DNA from: JALXDT01 sp964634755
GTDB taxonomy: Bacteria > Acidobacteriota > Aminicenantia > JAMOAD01
Assembly: GCA_964634755.1 (NCBI GenBank)
Contig: CAZWJH010000045.1
Span: 1-20,143, forward strand
Length of the DNA: 20,143 nt
Reading direction: 5' to 3'
Under the pieces are notes generated by a model that saw only the letters and a program-made list of their open reading frames with translations, had not been told where the DNA came from and did no database searches. This document shows positions 8,523-15,785 of the stretch, piece by piece. Positions within the stretch are counted from its first letter, which is position 1; each line of letters starts with the position of its first letter. The translations under genes were made by a program, and so were the position numbers.

Positions 8523-9159
8523 ATGAAGAAAAAGATTTTTTTTATTTTCTTCTTTGTAGTGACTTACTTATCTTTTTCCCAGAGTATAACGATTACTTCT
8601 CCTACAAGAGGAGAAAAACTATACAAGGGAGATAGATATTTGGGAAAAATTGGAAGAAACATTCAAAATAAAGGAGGTTATTACTGGTACACTTGGGTTT
8701 TGCCTGCTTCTAAAAATCCGAATAATTTTGGTATTGTCAGACCCGGTGATGGTTTTAGAATGAAAGTGAAGAGTGTAAATAATCCCAATATTTTTGATTT
8801 TTCAGATCGCCCTTTTTCTGTAATGATCTCTTTTGATTTTATTTTTCCTCCCCCGAATAGTACAGTAACAATATACAAAGGGGAGAAATTTGTTTTCAAA
8901 TGTAAAACAAGGAGAATTCTAAGGTTCCAAAGATGGAACTCCGAGTTGTTCATGTGACAAATGGTAAATATAATCCAGAAAGAGCAGTTGTTTACTTTGT
9001 TGTGAATGAAGATAATACCTCTTTTGAGTGGCGAGTTCCTTATGATTTTGAGAGGGACTTTATAAACTTATTTTACAGTCAAGACAAGCTTATGGTGAAT
9101 CAAGTGAGTTTTATATAAGAAAGAGATTGAAAATTGATTCGAAAAAGGGAAAATTTTAA
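8523..9159 (+). pseudogene. degenerate family member with two -1 frame breaks
   Basis: The gene starts with a good signal peptide (ending LSFS-Q) and the family opening I-T-I-T-S-P. Module 1 then lacks about 20 residues between K-G-D-R-Y and the N-x-G-x-Y-x-W strand. The first frame runs to a stop at 8957. Family-like sequence resumes from about 8912 in the -1 frame (E-N-S-K-V-P then T-S-F-E-W-R-V-P). A second -1 change near 9053-9057 restores G-L-Y-K-L-I ... Y-G-E-S-S-E-F-Y-I, ending at 9157-9159. Both breaks look like single-base losses. With the internal deletion, decay is more likely than sequencing error, although either break alone could be an error. It has no promoter of its own. Confidence 0.72.
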
Positions 9160-9217
9160 AATTTAGTAAAATAAAGAGAAGAGAGGGAAGAGAATTTATT
9201 TTAATAGTAAAAAATAA

Positions 9218-9251
9218 TGACAAAAAAGGTGTGAAATCGACGGTTTTGTAG
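9218..9251. promoter_or_regulatory. paired inverted-repeat activator sites (weak)
   Basis: TGACA-AAAA-AGGTG at 9218-9231 and CGACG-GTTT-TGTAG at 9238-9251 each keep one good arm. Their centres are exactly 20 bp apart, and about 81 and 61 bp upstream of the -24 GG, the same geometry as at the gene at 15840. Confidence 0.5.
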
Positions 9252-9303
9252 ATTTTTTTATCTATCTTAATATGTAAAGCTTTTTAATAGCAATAAAAGA
9301 GAA

Positions 9304-9320
9304 ATGGCATAAAAATTGAT
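9304..9320 (+). promoter_or_regulatory. sigma-54 (-24/-12) promoter of the gene at 9353
   Basis: ATGGCATAAAAATTGAT has GG at 9306-9307 and a TTGA -12 element with 10-base spacing. It is one of the weaker matches, but its position is the same as in its neighbours. The predicted start is near 9331, about 22 bases before the ATG. Confidence 0.65.
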
Positions 9321-9352
9321 CTAATTTTTCATTAAACACAAAGGAGGCAAAA

Positions 9353-11041
9353 ATGTCAAAAAGGATTATTCTTTTTATTTTAATACTTATAATATTTGTT
9401 TCGTTTGCATGGGTTCAAACAATAACAGTAAAATCTCCCTTATCTGGTGATATTTGGTACAAAGGTCAAACTTACACTATAAAATGGGATAAGAGTGGAA
9501 ATATGAATTCAAAAGTAAAAATAAGGTTGTATCAGGGAGGAACTAAAATACTTGGGGTAACTGATAACACAGAAAATGATGGTTCTTTTTCTTGGACAAT
9601 TCCAGCAAATTTAAATGATGGAACATATTATATAAGAGTTAAAACAATTGACAACCTCGTGTATGATGATAGTGAAAAGTTTACTATAAAAAAGTATTCT
9701 GCTCCTACTTTAAAGGTAGTGTCTCCTGGCTCCGGAGTTACCTGGACAGCAGAAAATTCATATGAAATTACCTGGGTTAAAAGCGGGGACATGAATTCTC
9801 ATTTGAAAATAACTCTTTACAAATCTGATAGTGTTACTTTACAAAATATTATTGTTGACTCAACTTTAAATGATGGGAAATTCAGATGGACAATACCATC
9901 GGGTATTTCCACCGGAAGTTACTTAATAAAATTAGAGACAATAGATAAGGCTGTTTCTGGAAAAAGTGGAGTGTTTAGAATTGAAAGCACACCTTCACCT
10001 TCAATATTTGTTAAGAAACCTACAAAAGGAGAAAAATTGGAGAAAGGCTCTACTTATACTATAGAATGGGAAAAAAGAGGGGGTATGGATCATTTTGTTG
10101 GAATATGGTTATGTAAAAATAGAGCATATTTAATAGAAATTATATTTAGAACAGAAAATGATGGAGTGTTTAGATGGGAGATTCCTAAAAGTTTGATTTC
10201 CGGTACTTATTATATTAAGATTAAAACTGTGGATGGTAAAGTTTCCGGAGAAAGTGAACCATTCTACATCATAGGAACTGACCAAAAGCCAGATTTAGAA
10301 GTAAAAGGGATTAGGTTAAATGGCATGCCTGACAAGAATATAGTAAATAGTTTTAATATTTCTGTTAAAAATAATGGTGATGATTTTTCAGGCTATGTTG
10401 ACTATAGGGTCATTGGGATGGATAAATTTTTAAGCGGAGGTAAATATGCTTTTGATAGAAAAGGAAAGACTCGTTTAAAATTAGCCAGAGGTGAAACAGG
10501 TACAAAAACACTCTTCAGAGGCTTTTCCTGGCCTCCTGATATTTGCAAGGTAACTTATAGTGTTACACTCGATCCTTTAAAAAAGATATATGATTTGAAT
10601 AGGAAAAACAATACTTTTTCCAAAACTTTTTACAAGGGGGAAATACTTGGAAAAAAATATTGTAATATTAGAATAATCCCTCGAATGATAAAAATCGGAA
10701 AAGCAAATTTAAGAGCTGTTCCTTCCGGAGGTTCTATTGTTTTAAGTGATAATAAGTTTGATATTTTCTTTACTTTAAGAAATAATTGTAGCGAAGATAA
10801 AGCATGGGATTTTTATATTATTTATGATTTCAATCCTTTGACAGCAAGAGGAGAGAATAAAGTAATATGGCACAGCAACATCAGATTAAAATCTTGTGAA
10901 GTTAAGCCTTTAAGAATTACAGGGTTAAAGATTCCTACAAAAAAAGAATTTAAAATTCTGGCACTGAGAATATTAGAATCTTTTGGGAAGCAGAAAGGTT
11001 ACAGTACTATTTACCAGGTAAGAGTAAAAGTAAATAAATGA
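9353..11041 (+). CDS. secreted protein, three Kre9-like modules plus CARDB and extra tail
   Basis: The product has 562 residues. The signal peptide covers 1-21. Module 1 (23-113) is near consensus. Module 2 (119-211) uses L-N-D-G and ends S-G-K-S-G-V-F-R-I. Module 3 (217-307) has K-R-G-G-M and E-N-D-G-V-F-R-W-E-I-P. A CARDB-like domain (about 313-426) starts P-D-L-E-V and closes N-R-K-N-N. The remaining 130 residues form a further beta-type domain with conserved-looking hydrophobic strands and a Cys pair (residues near 481 and 515) that I cannot assign. AAGGAGG lies 6 bases before the ATG. It is likely monocistronic: it has its own sigma-54 promoter, and a weak hairpin and a new promoter follow. 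Confidence 0.88.
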   Translation: MSKRIILFILILIIFVSFAWVQTITVKSPLSGDIWYKGQTYTIKWDKSGNMNSKVKIRLYQGGTKILGVTDNTENDGSFSWTIPANLNDGTYYIRVKTIDNLVYDDSEKFTIKKYSAPTLKVVSPGSGVTWTAENSYEITWVKSGDMNSHLKITLYKSDSVTLQNIIVDSTLNDGKFRWTIPSGISTGSYLIKLETIDKAVSGKSGVFRIESTPSPSIFVKKPTKGEKLEKGSTYTIEWEKRGGMDHFVGIWLCKNRAYLIEIIFRTENDGVFRWEIPKSLISGTYYIKIKTVDGKVSGESEPFYIIGTDQKPDLEVKGIRLNGMPDKNIVNSFNISVKNNGDDFSGYVDYRVIGMDKFLSGGKYAFDRKGKTRLKLARGETGTKTLFRGFSWPPDICKVTYSVTLDPLKKIYDLNRKNNTFSKTFYKGEILGKKYCNIRIIPRMIKIGKANLRAVPSGGSIVLSDNKFDIFFTLRNNCSEDKAWDFYIIYDFNPLTARGENKVIWHSNIRLKSCEVKPLRITGLKIPTKKEFKILALRILESFGKQKGYSTIYQVRVKVNK

Positions 11042-11042
11042 C

Positions 11043-11080
11043 CACAAAATTTTTAAAATATCTTTTTGTGTAATTTTTTT
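11043..11080 (+). terminator. weak rho-independent terminator candidate
   Basis: CACAAAA at 11043-11049 pairs with TTTTGTG at 11064-11070, with a seven-T run at 11074-11080. The stem is AT-rich and the loop long, so strength is doubtful. Confidence 0.35.
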
Positions 11081-11140
11081 ATGGAGAAATGAATAAGAAT
11101 TTCCATCTTTAAAGTGAAGAATAACAGCTTATTTAAAACC

Positions 11141-11174
11141 TGACAATTGTGTAGTTTCTACGACAATATTGTCA
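11141..11174. promoter_or_regulatory. paired inverted-repeat activator sites
   Basis: TGACA-ATTG-TGTAG at 11141-11154 and CGACA-ATAT-TGTCA at 11161-11174 have centres 20 bp apart, about 90 and 70 bp upstream of the -24 GG. The proximal copy is close to a perfect inverted repeat. Confidence 0.65.
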
Positions 11175-11235
11175 TTAAAAATCTCTCAATGATTTTTTAT
11201 TTGTTAAAAATCAGTGTATTTGAGCCTCCCGACTA

Positions 11236-11252
11236 TTGGCATAAAAGTTGTT
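11236..11252 (+). promoter_or_regulatory. sigma-54 (-24/-12) promoter of the gene at 11277
   Basis: TTGGCATAAAAGTTGTT has GG at 11238-11239 and a TTGT -12 element with correct spacing. The predicted start is near 11263, only 14 bases before the ATG. The 76 bases before the ATG align without gaps to those before the gene at 13356. Confidence 0.72.
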
Positions 11253-11276
11253 AAGCTGTTTTTTAAGGAGGTTATA

Positions 11277-12206
11277 ATGAAGAAAAAACTTTTTTTGATT
11301 CTATTGATTGCGGTTTTTATTACTGCTTTTGCTTATTCTCAAAAAATCACAGTCACAAATCCCCATTCAGGCTCAACATGGTACAAAGGGCAAGCTTATA
11401 CAATCAAATGGACAAAGAGTGGAGCCATGGATTCAAAGGTGAAGATAAGACTGTTTCAAGGTGGGAGAAAAATCCTTGATATTACGAATAACACGGCTAA
11501 CAATGGCTCTTATAACTGGAAAGTTCCTGCTACTCTTGCTGATGGTAATTACATAATAAGAGTAAAAACAGTAGACAATCATGTGTTTGACGATAGTGAC
11601 TCCTTTATTATTACAAAGAAAGTTGCCACTTCAAGGAAAATTACCATAACATATCCTCACTCAGGGGATAAGTGGGTGAAAGGGATGGGTTATAAGATTA
11701 AATGGACAAAGAGTGGAGGTATGAATCCAAATGTAAAGATTGAATTATATCAGGGTTCAACAAAAGTCCTTTCAATAACTAACAATACTCCTAATAACGG
11801 TTATTATAACTGGCAAATTCCAAGAAGTTTACCCGATGGTTTTTATACTCTTAAGATAAAGACAGTGGATAATCTTGTGTCTGCTGATAATGTATCTTTT
11901 GAGATAGGTACTTTCGATATTATAGTGAAAGAGCCTGGTGACTCTTATTCTACATTATATTATGGTTATACTTATCCTATTAAGTGGGAAGCAAGAGGAA
12001 ATTTAAATTCAAAAGTCAGGATTACACTTTTTAATCAGAAATGTTGTGAGCCGGAAAAAAAGATTTTAGACATTATAAGCAGCACAGATAATGATGGACT
12101 TTATAATTGGAAAGTTCCTGAGAGTATACCTCCTGATGGTAATTATGAAGTAAAAATTGAGACTATTGATAATAAAGTGAGAGGTTGGAGTAGAGATTTT
12201 TTATAA
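11277..12206 (+). CDS. secreted Kre9-like protein, 5' part of a gene split by a -1 shift
   Basis: In the initial frame the product has 309 residues. The signal peptide (1-21) ends FAYS-Q. Three modules lie at about 22-113, 120-210 and 212-309. The third includes an extra loop with C-C-E-P-E-K and stops inside its last strand (W-S-R-D-F-L-stop), where family members read F-x-I. Translation in the -1 frame continues smoothly with F/L-I-K-A-N-D and a fourth module. I therefore treat 11277-13129 as one gene of about 618 residues, joined at 12197-12203. I chose the ATG at 11277 because AAGGAGG precedes it and a longer in-frame version would run through the promoter. Stopping at 12206 would give a protein lacking the final strand of module 3 and the whole C-terminal domain. 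Confidence 0.82.
   Translation: MKKKLFLILLIAVFITAFAYSQKITVTNPHSGSTWYKGQAYTIKWTKSGAMDSKVKIRLFQGGRKILDITNNTANNGSYNWKVPATLADGNYIIRVKTVDNHVFDDSDSFIITKKVATSRKITITYPHSGDKWVKGMGYKIKWTKSGGMNPNVKIELYQGSTKVLSITNNTPNNGYYNWQIPRSLPDGFYTLKIKTVDNLVSADNVSFEIGTFDIIVKEPGDSYSTLYYGYTYPIKWEARGNLNSKVRITLFNQKCCEPEKKILDIISSTDNDGLYNWKVPESIPPDGNYEVKIETIDNKVRGWSRDFL
12197..12203 (+). other. U_UUU_UUA slippery heptamer followed by UAA: possible -1 frameshift site
   Basis: The initial frame reads GAT TTT TTA TAA, so the heptamer T TTT TTA has the X_XXY_YYZ layout of classical -1 slippery sites and is followed at once by a stop. The -1 frame then stays open for 309 codons of family sequence. A purine-rich TTGGAG lies 6 bases upstream at 12185-12190. 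I see no strong downstream stem. A missing T in the run of six explains the break equally well. Confidence 0.5.
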
Positions 12207-13129
12207 AAGCAAATGATATTGATATTATAAGCCCAACTTACAAGGATAAATGGGTTGCGGGTAAGACTTATACAATACGATGGACCAAAGCTGGGAAAAT
12301 AGGTCCAACAGTAAAAATCGAATTATATAAATATGAAAAATGGTCAAAGGTACTCGATATTGCAACATCAGCTCCTAACAGTGGAACTTATAATTGGAAA
12401 GTTCCTTTGAGTATAGGAAATTATAACTATTCTTATCGAATAAAAGTGAGCACACTGGATAATAAAACTTCTGCAGAAAGTAACAGTTTTCGCATATTGC
12501 CTTCAAAATTATTTGATAATGTGAATAAATATAAAGGTAGCATTAACCTTAAAAATACTCAAAAAAAGCTCATTGATAAAATGAGCTTCGGAACAAAGGT
12601 TTATAAGTTAAGGCCTGATGCTGCCGCTCACAGCGCAAAAAAATATTATGGCCCCAAAGGTTATGGAAAGACAGATGTATATGGCAATGAAACACCACCG
12701 ACATTTGGTGTATGGGCAGGCTACTACTGTTTTAAAGTTGGTAGTGAAACATTGCTGTATTTTTACAGAACAGAGCTTGGTTTTAATGTAAAACAATTAA
12801 AAGGTAAAGGAAAGATTGTAAGAGCAAGTTTGCATTATCGCAGGTATAAAAACAAGTGCTCCGGTATGGGAGGGACAAGACCATGCGGATTTAAGGTTTA
12901 TAATGTTATAAAGAGTGAATCGGATATATTTCATTCTAAAATATCTTCTCAACCTATCAGAATAGATAATTTCGCTTCTCTTGTTGAGGAATGGATTAAG
13001 AGCGGAAAAAATTATCCGAGGCTTCTTTTTATGGGGGAGAGCGAAAATAGATATATGAGAGGTGATAAAACATGTATGACTTACCTGGATAATGTTTACA
13101 TCAGGGTGGAAGTTGAACCTAATAAATAA
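12200..13129 (+). CDS. 3' part of the split gene: fourth Kre9-like module plus DNRLRE-like domain
   Basis: This is the continuation in the -1 frame. A module starts I-D-I-I-S-P, has W-V-A-G-K-T-Y-T-I-R-W-T-K-A-G and N-S-G-T-Y-N-W-K-V-P, and ends S-A-E-S-N-S-F-R-I. A linker with K-G-S-I-N and K-V-Y then leads to a C-terminal domain of about 120 residues: V-R-A-S-L-H-Y-R, a C-x(9)-C-G-F-K-V-Y segment, L-V-E-E-W-I-K-S-G and a final T-C-M-T-Y-L-D-N-V-Y-I-R-V-E-V. The pattern (A-x-L/I-H-Y, then a V-x-E/x-W segment, then a closing beta strand) resembles DNRLRE-type secreted domains, and the same domain ends the next gene. It has no start codon, promoter or ribosome site of its own at the expected place, so independent expression is unlikely. 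Confidence 0.75.
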   Translation, partial: FIKANDIDIISPTYKDKWVAGKTYTIRWTKAGKIGPTVKIELYKYEKWSKVLDIATSAPNSGTYNWKVPLSIGNYNYSYRIKVSTLDNKTSAESNSFRILPSKLFDNVNKYKGSINLKNTQKKLIDKMSFGTKVYKLRPDAAAHSAKKYYGPKGYGKTDVYGNETPPTFGVWAGYYCFKVGSETLLYFYRTELGFNVKQLKGKGKIVRASLHYRRYKNKCSGMGGTRPCGFKVYNVIKSESDIFHSKISSQPIRIDNFASLVEEWIKSGKNYPRLLFMGESENRYMRGDKTCMTYLDNVYIRVEVEPNK

Positions 13130-13156
13130 TTATAAAACAAAGCTCACATATTTATA

Positions 13157-13187
13157 AAGGGAGGTTCTTCAAACCTCCCTTTTTTTT
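13157..13187 (+). terminator. rho-independent terminator
   Basis: AAGGGAGGTT at 13157-13166 pairs perfectly with AACCTCCCTT at 13172-13181 around a 5-base loop, and the T run extends to 13187. It lies 28 bases after the stop of the split gene and closely resembles the terminator at 14394. Confidence 0.88.
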
Positions 13188-13218
13188 ATTTATAACTAAA
13201 ATTTTTAAAAACAAGCTA

Positions 13219-13252
13219 CAACAAAATTGTTTACTTATTTACAGAATTGTCG
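13219..13252. promoter_or_regulatory. paired inverted-repeat activator sites
   Basis: CAACA-AAAT-TGTTT at 13219-13232 and TTACA-GAAT-TGTCG at 13239-13252 have centres 20 bp apart, about 91 and 71 bp upstream of the -24 GG. The geometry is nearly identical to that of the gene at 11277. Confidence 0.6.
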
Positions 13253-13314
13253 AGAAAAATCATTTATATTTACCTTTTTTTGTTAAAAATCAATGTATTC
13301 AAATGTTCCAACTA

Positions 13315-13331
13315 TTGGCATAAAAGTTGAA
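13315..13331 (+). promoter_or_regulatory. sigma-54 (-24/-12) promoter of the gene at 13356
   Basis: TTGGCATAAAAGTTGAA has GG at 13317-13318 and a TTGA -12 element with correct spacing. It differs from the promoter at 11236 only at the end of the -12 element. The predicted start is near 13342, 14 bases before the ATG. Confidence 0.72.
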
Positions 13332-13355
13332 GGACTTTTTTTAAAGGAGGTTATT

Positions 13356-14348
13356 ATGAGAAAAAAAGTTTTACTTTTGGTTGTGGTTATTTCATTTCTT
13401 GCTATAACAGCTTATTCAGGTACAATTACAATAAAATCACCCAGAACCGGGGATGTATGGTATAAGGGAAAAACTTATACGATAAAATGGGATAAAAGCG
13501 GACAGATGAACTCAAGAGTAAAAATAAGGCTTTATCGGGGAAATATGGTCATTTTAAATATTACGGATAGCACTGAAAATGATGGCTCTTTTTCTTGGAA
13601 AGTTCTGACCGCTCTTCCTGATGGCAATTATGTAGTTAGAGTAAAAACTATTGATAATAAGATATTTGATGATAGTGATAATTTCAAGATTCTAAAAGAA
13701 TTCTCTAATATTTCCGGAATAAATACAAGAATGAAGAAAATGAATCTCACTAAGGGAAGTATTAACAAAAACTTTATTAAAAAATTAAAATTCAGGAAAA
13801 AAGTATATTACATAAAGCCTGAAATTGAAAGAGCTTACATAAGATTCCGTGGAGAAGGAAAGGGTGAATTAGCAGGTGTTCTTACCGAAGATACTTTTGT
13901 TTTGAAACCATTTGATACTGTAATGGCGGGATTTGCAAGTCTGGCATTTAATAAAGATCCCGTGAGAAAAGACGGTTGGGTTGATGTCTACAGGTCAACA
14001 GTATATTTCAATGTGTCTTTTCTTAAAGGTAAGGGGATAGTTAAAAGAGCTGTTATCCATTATAAGAACCGAAAAAGTGAATGTGCTGGAATTACTCCTT
14101 GCAGAAAATGTGGATTTAAGCTTTACAAAATAAAGGATCCAAATTATATTAACATTTTTCAGTGTGATCCTCAAATTTCCCGAATCTGGGATCCCGGTGA
14201 TTTGAAAGACATTGTTTCTGAATGGATTAATATAGCTAATTATGGGCTTTTATATGTAGGCGAAACTGGCGATTACTCAAAAATAGAGCTAAATCAGGCA
14301 TGTTTAATAAAATACAAAATTTCCTATCTTGAAGTTGAGATGGAATAG
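13356..14348 (+). CDS. secreted protein, one Kre9-like module plus DNRLRE-like Cys-containing domain
   Basis: The product has 330 residues. The signal peptide (1-21) ends TAYS-G. One near-consensus module (22-113) is followed by a linker with K-G-S-I-N and K-K-V-Y-Y-I-K-P, as in the preceding gene. The C-terminal domain (about 205-330) has V-K-R-A-V-I-H-Y, then C243, C249 and C252 in a C-G-F-K-L-Y context, then I-V-S-E-W-I, N-Y-G-L-L-Y-V-G-E and C316 before the last strand. The W-I and N-Y-G-L-L segments are typical of DNRLRE-like domains; the cysteines suggest disulfides outside the cytoplasm. The ATG at 13356 is supported by AAAGGAGG. Compared with its upstream relative it has lost, or never gained, three modules. 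Confidence 0.86.
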   Translation: MRKKVLLLVVVISFLAITAYSGTITIKSPRTGDVWYKGKTYTIKWDKSGQMNSRVKIRLYRGNMVILNITDSTENDGSFSWKVLTALPDGNYVVRVKTIDNKIFDDSDNFKILKEFSNISGINTRMKKMNLTKGSINKNFIKKLKFRKKVYYIKPEIERAYIRFRGEGKGELAGVLTEDTFVLKPFDTVMAGFASLAFNKDPVRKDGWVDVYRSTVYFNVSFLKGKGIVKRAVIHYKNRKSECAGITPCRKCGFKLYKIKDPNYINIFQCDPQISRIWDPGDLKDIVSEWINIANYGLLYVGETGDYSKIELNQACLIKYKISYLEVEME

Positions 14349-14393
14349 ATTACTGTTTTAAAAGTGATTCGGACAAATTCCCGGAAAAGTTGT

Positions 14394-14421
14394 AAGGGAG
14401 GCTCTTTTAGCCTCCCTTTTT
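14394..14421 (+). terminator. rho-independent terminator
   Basis: AAGGGAGGCT at 14394-14403 pairs perfectly with AGCCTCCCTT at 14409-14418 around CTTTT, and Ts follow to 14421. It lies 46 bases after the preceding stop codon. Confidence 0.88.
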
Positions 14422-14532
14422 CATTTATTTCTTGGTTTTTAAAATAGGGTTGTTTATCAATTTAGGCGGATATTATCAAAGGTTTATTTAGGAGGCTATT
14501 TCTAAATATTAATTATTTCAAAAATTTCAAAA

Positions 14533-14549
14533 TTGGCACGGAGTTTGCA
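14533..14549 (+). promoter_or_regulatory. consensus sigma-54 promoter of the gene at 14589
   Basis: TTGGCACGGAGTTTGCA matches TGGCACG-N4-TTGCA exactly, with GG at 14535-14536 and GC at 14547-14548. The predicted start is near 14560, about 29 bases before the ATG. Unlike at the other promoters, I find no convincing inverted-repeat pair upstream; only a half-like AAATA-GGGT-TGTTT lies at 14442-14455. Confidence 0.88.
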
Positions 14550-14588
14550 TATGTGTTTTATTAAAGTAAAATATCGTAGGAGGTAAAA

Positions 14589-15596
14589 ATGAGTAAAAAA
14601 ATATCTCCTTTTGTTTTTATTTTATTTTTTGTTGGTAATTTTCTTTATTCAGCCTCAATTACCGTAATTTATCCTGGACACGGGCACCTCTACAGAGCCT
14701 ATAGTTATACTATAAAATGGGTAAAAAGCGGGGCCATGGATTCAAGAGTTAAGATTAAGTTAATGCAGGGGAACACAAAAGTTCTTGATATTAGTAATGA
14801 TACTCCTAATGATGGAGAATTTGTGTGGTTAGTTCCTACTACTATTTATGATGGGAATTATAAGATAAGAGTAAAAACTTTGGATAACAAGGTTTATGGG
14901 GATAGTAAAATGTTTGAAATAACCAGTCCTCAATGTATCTGGCTGAAGTGGTGTCCTATTAGAGTCAATTATCCAAAAGACAATGATTGTTGGGAGAAAG
15001 GGAAGAGTTATCATATTGAGTGGGTTCCCTACAAGACAATGAACTTTTATGTGAAGATAAGATTGTATCAGGGAAACACTAAAGTCCTGAGTATAACTGA
15101 TTCAACTCTTAATGATAGGGAATTCACCTGGAATATTCCCGCTTCTATTCCTGATGGTACTTATTATATAAGGGTGAAGACTATTGATAATCAAAAGTAT
15201 GGTGATAGCGAACTCTTCAGAATAAAAACAAATTGTCCCAATTTAAACAGTATAGGAAAATTTTTATCCGAAAAGAATTGGGTGAAAATCTTGCTCTCTT
15301 TTAACTCTCGTACTTTTTTTCTGGAAGGAATGGATAAAATAAGAAATTATCTGGAACAAGCCGGTATAAATAAACCAGTAACTTTCAAATTATTACATGG
15401 TAATAAAGTGGTTGCAAATCTTGGGACTTTTAGCCCCGTTTTAAGAAAGGGGAAGGTTATTTTTAATTCAATACCTTCAAAATTGAAGGTGAATATTAAT
15501 GTAGAAAGAAAGATAAATAGCAACAAATTTTATAAGCTTCTTATATTTGGCTCAGGGAAAATCATAGGGGAAAAAGTGATTCAGGTAAAAAGATAA
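14589..15596 (+). CDS. secreted protein, two Kre9-like modules plus shared novel C-terminal domain
   Basis: The product has 335 residues. The signal peptide (1-22) ends LYSA-S. Module 1 (23-112) has a changed opening (H-G-H-L-Y-R-A-Y instead of W-Y-K-G-Q-T-Y). Module 2 (124-213) begins after a C-x(5)-C segment (C116, C122) and carries D-C-W-E-K-G-K near its start (C134) and a Cys just after its end (C216), suggesting a disulfide. The C-terminal domain (about 219-335) contains K-P-V-T-F-K-L-L-H-G-N, V-A-N-L-G-T and R-K-G-K-V-I-F and is shared with the next gene. I do not recognise it from known families. AGGAGGT precedes the ATG by 5 bases. Its own sigma-54 promoter and a terminator upstream make it an independent unit. 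Confidence 0.87.
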   Translation: MSKKISPFVFILFFVGNFLYSASITVIYPGHGHLYRAYSYTIKWVKSGAMDSRVKIKLMQGNTKVLDISNDTPNDGEFVWLVPTTIYDGNYKIRVKTLDNKVYGDSKMFEITSPQCIWLKWCPIRVNYPKDNDCWEKGKSYHIEWVPYKTMNFYVKIRLYQGNTKVLSITDSTLNDREFTWNIPASIPDGTYYIRVKTIDNQKYGDSELFRIKTNCPNLNSIGKFLSEKNWVKILLSFNSRTFFLEGMDKIRNYLEQAGINKPVTFKLLHGNKVVANLGTFSPVLRKGKVIFNSIPSKLKVNINVERKINSNKFYKLLIFGSGKIIGEKVIQVKR

Positions 15597-15637
15597 TAAA
15601 AGAAGTAATGCGATTATGCAAAGTCTTTTATTGTTTT
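15596..15637 (+). terminator. weak terminator candidate
   Basis: ATAAAAGA at 15596-15603, overlapping the last base of the stop codon, pairs with TCTTTTAT at 15624-15631 across a 20-base loop with a small inner stem. TTGTTTT follows. The AT-rich stem makes this uncertain. Confidence 0.35.
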
Positions 15638-15699
15638 AAACCTGTGTTAATTTATGCTAAATTTTTTAGGTGGATTATTTCTGTAAGAACTTTATTATT

Positions 15700-15733
15700 C
15701 GACAAAATTGTTTTTAACTCAACATAAATGTTC
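15700..15733. promoter_or_regulatory. paired inverted-repeat activator sites
   Basis: CGACA-AAAT-TGTTT at 15700-15713 and CAACA-TAAA-TGTTC at 15720-15733 have centres exactly 20 bp apart, about 81 and 61 bp upstream of the -24 GG. Confidence 0.62.
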
Positions 15734-15785
15734 CCTTTATATAAGTGTTTTTTTTAGAATGTTATTACTTAGTTCTCTTTCCAAT

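Noticed and set aside
8900..9060. Programmed frameshifting in the gene at 8523
   Set aside because: Neither break has a slippery heptamer in the right phase, there are two breaks, and the first module also has a deletion, so decay is simpler.
11214..11276. Longer N-termini for the genes at 62, 11277 and 13356
   Set aside because: The in-frame upstream ATGs would place the sigma-54 promoter and ribosome site inside the coding region and would put extra residues before an otherwise typical signal peptide.
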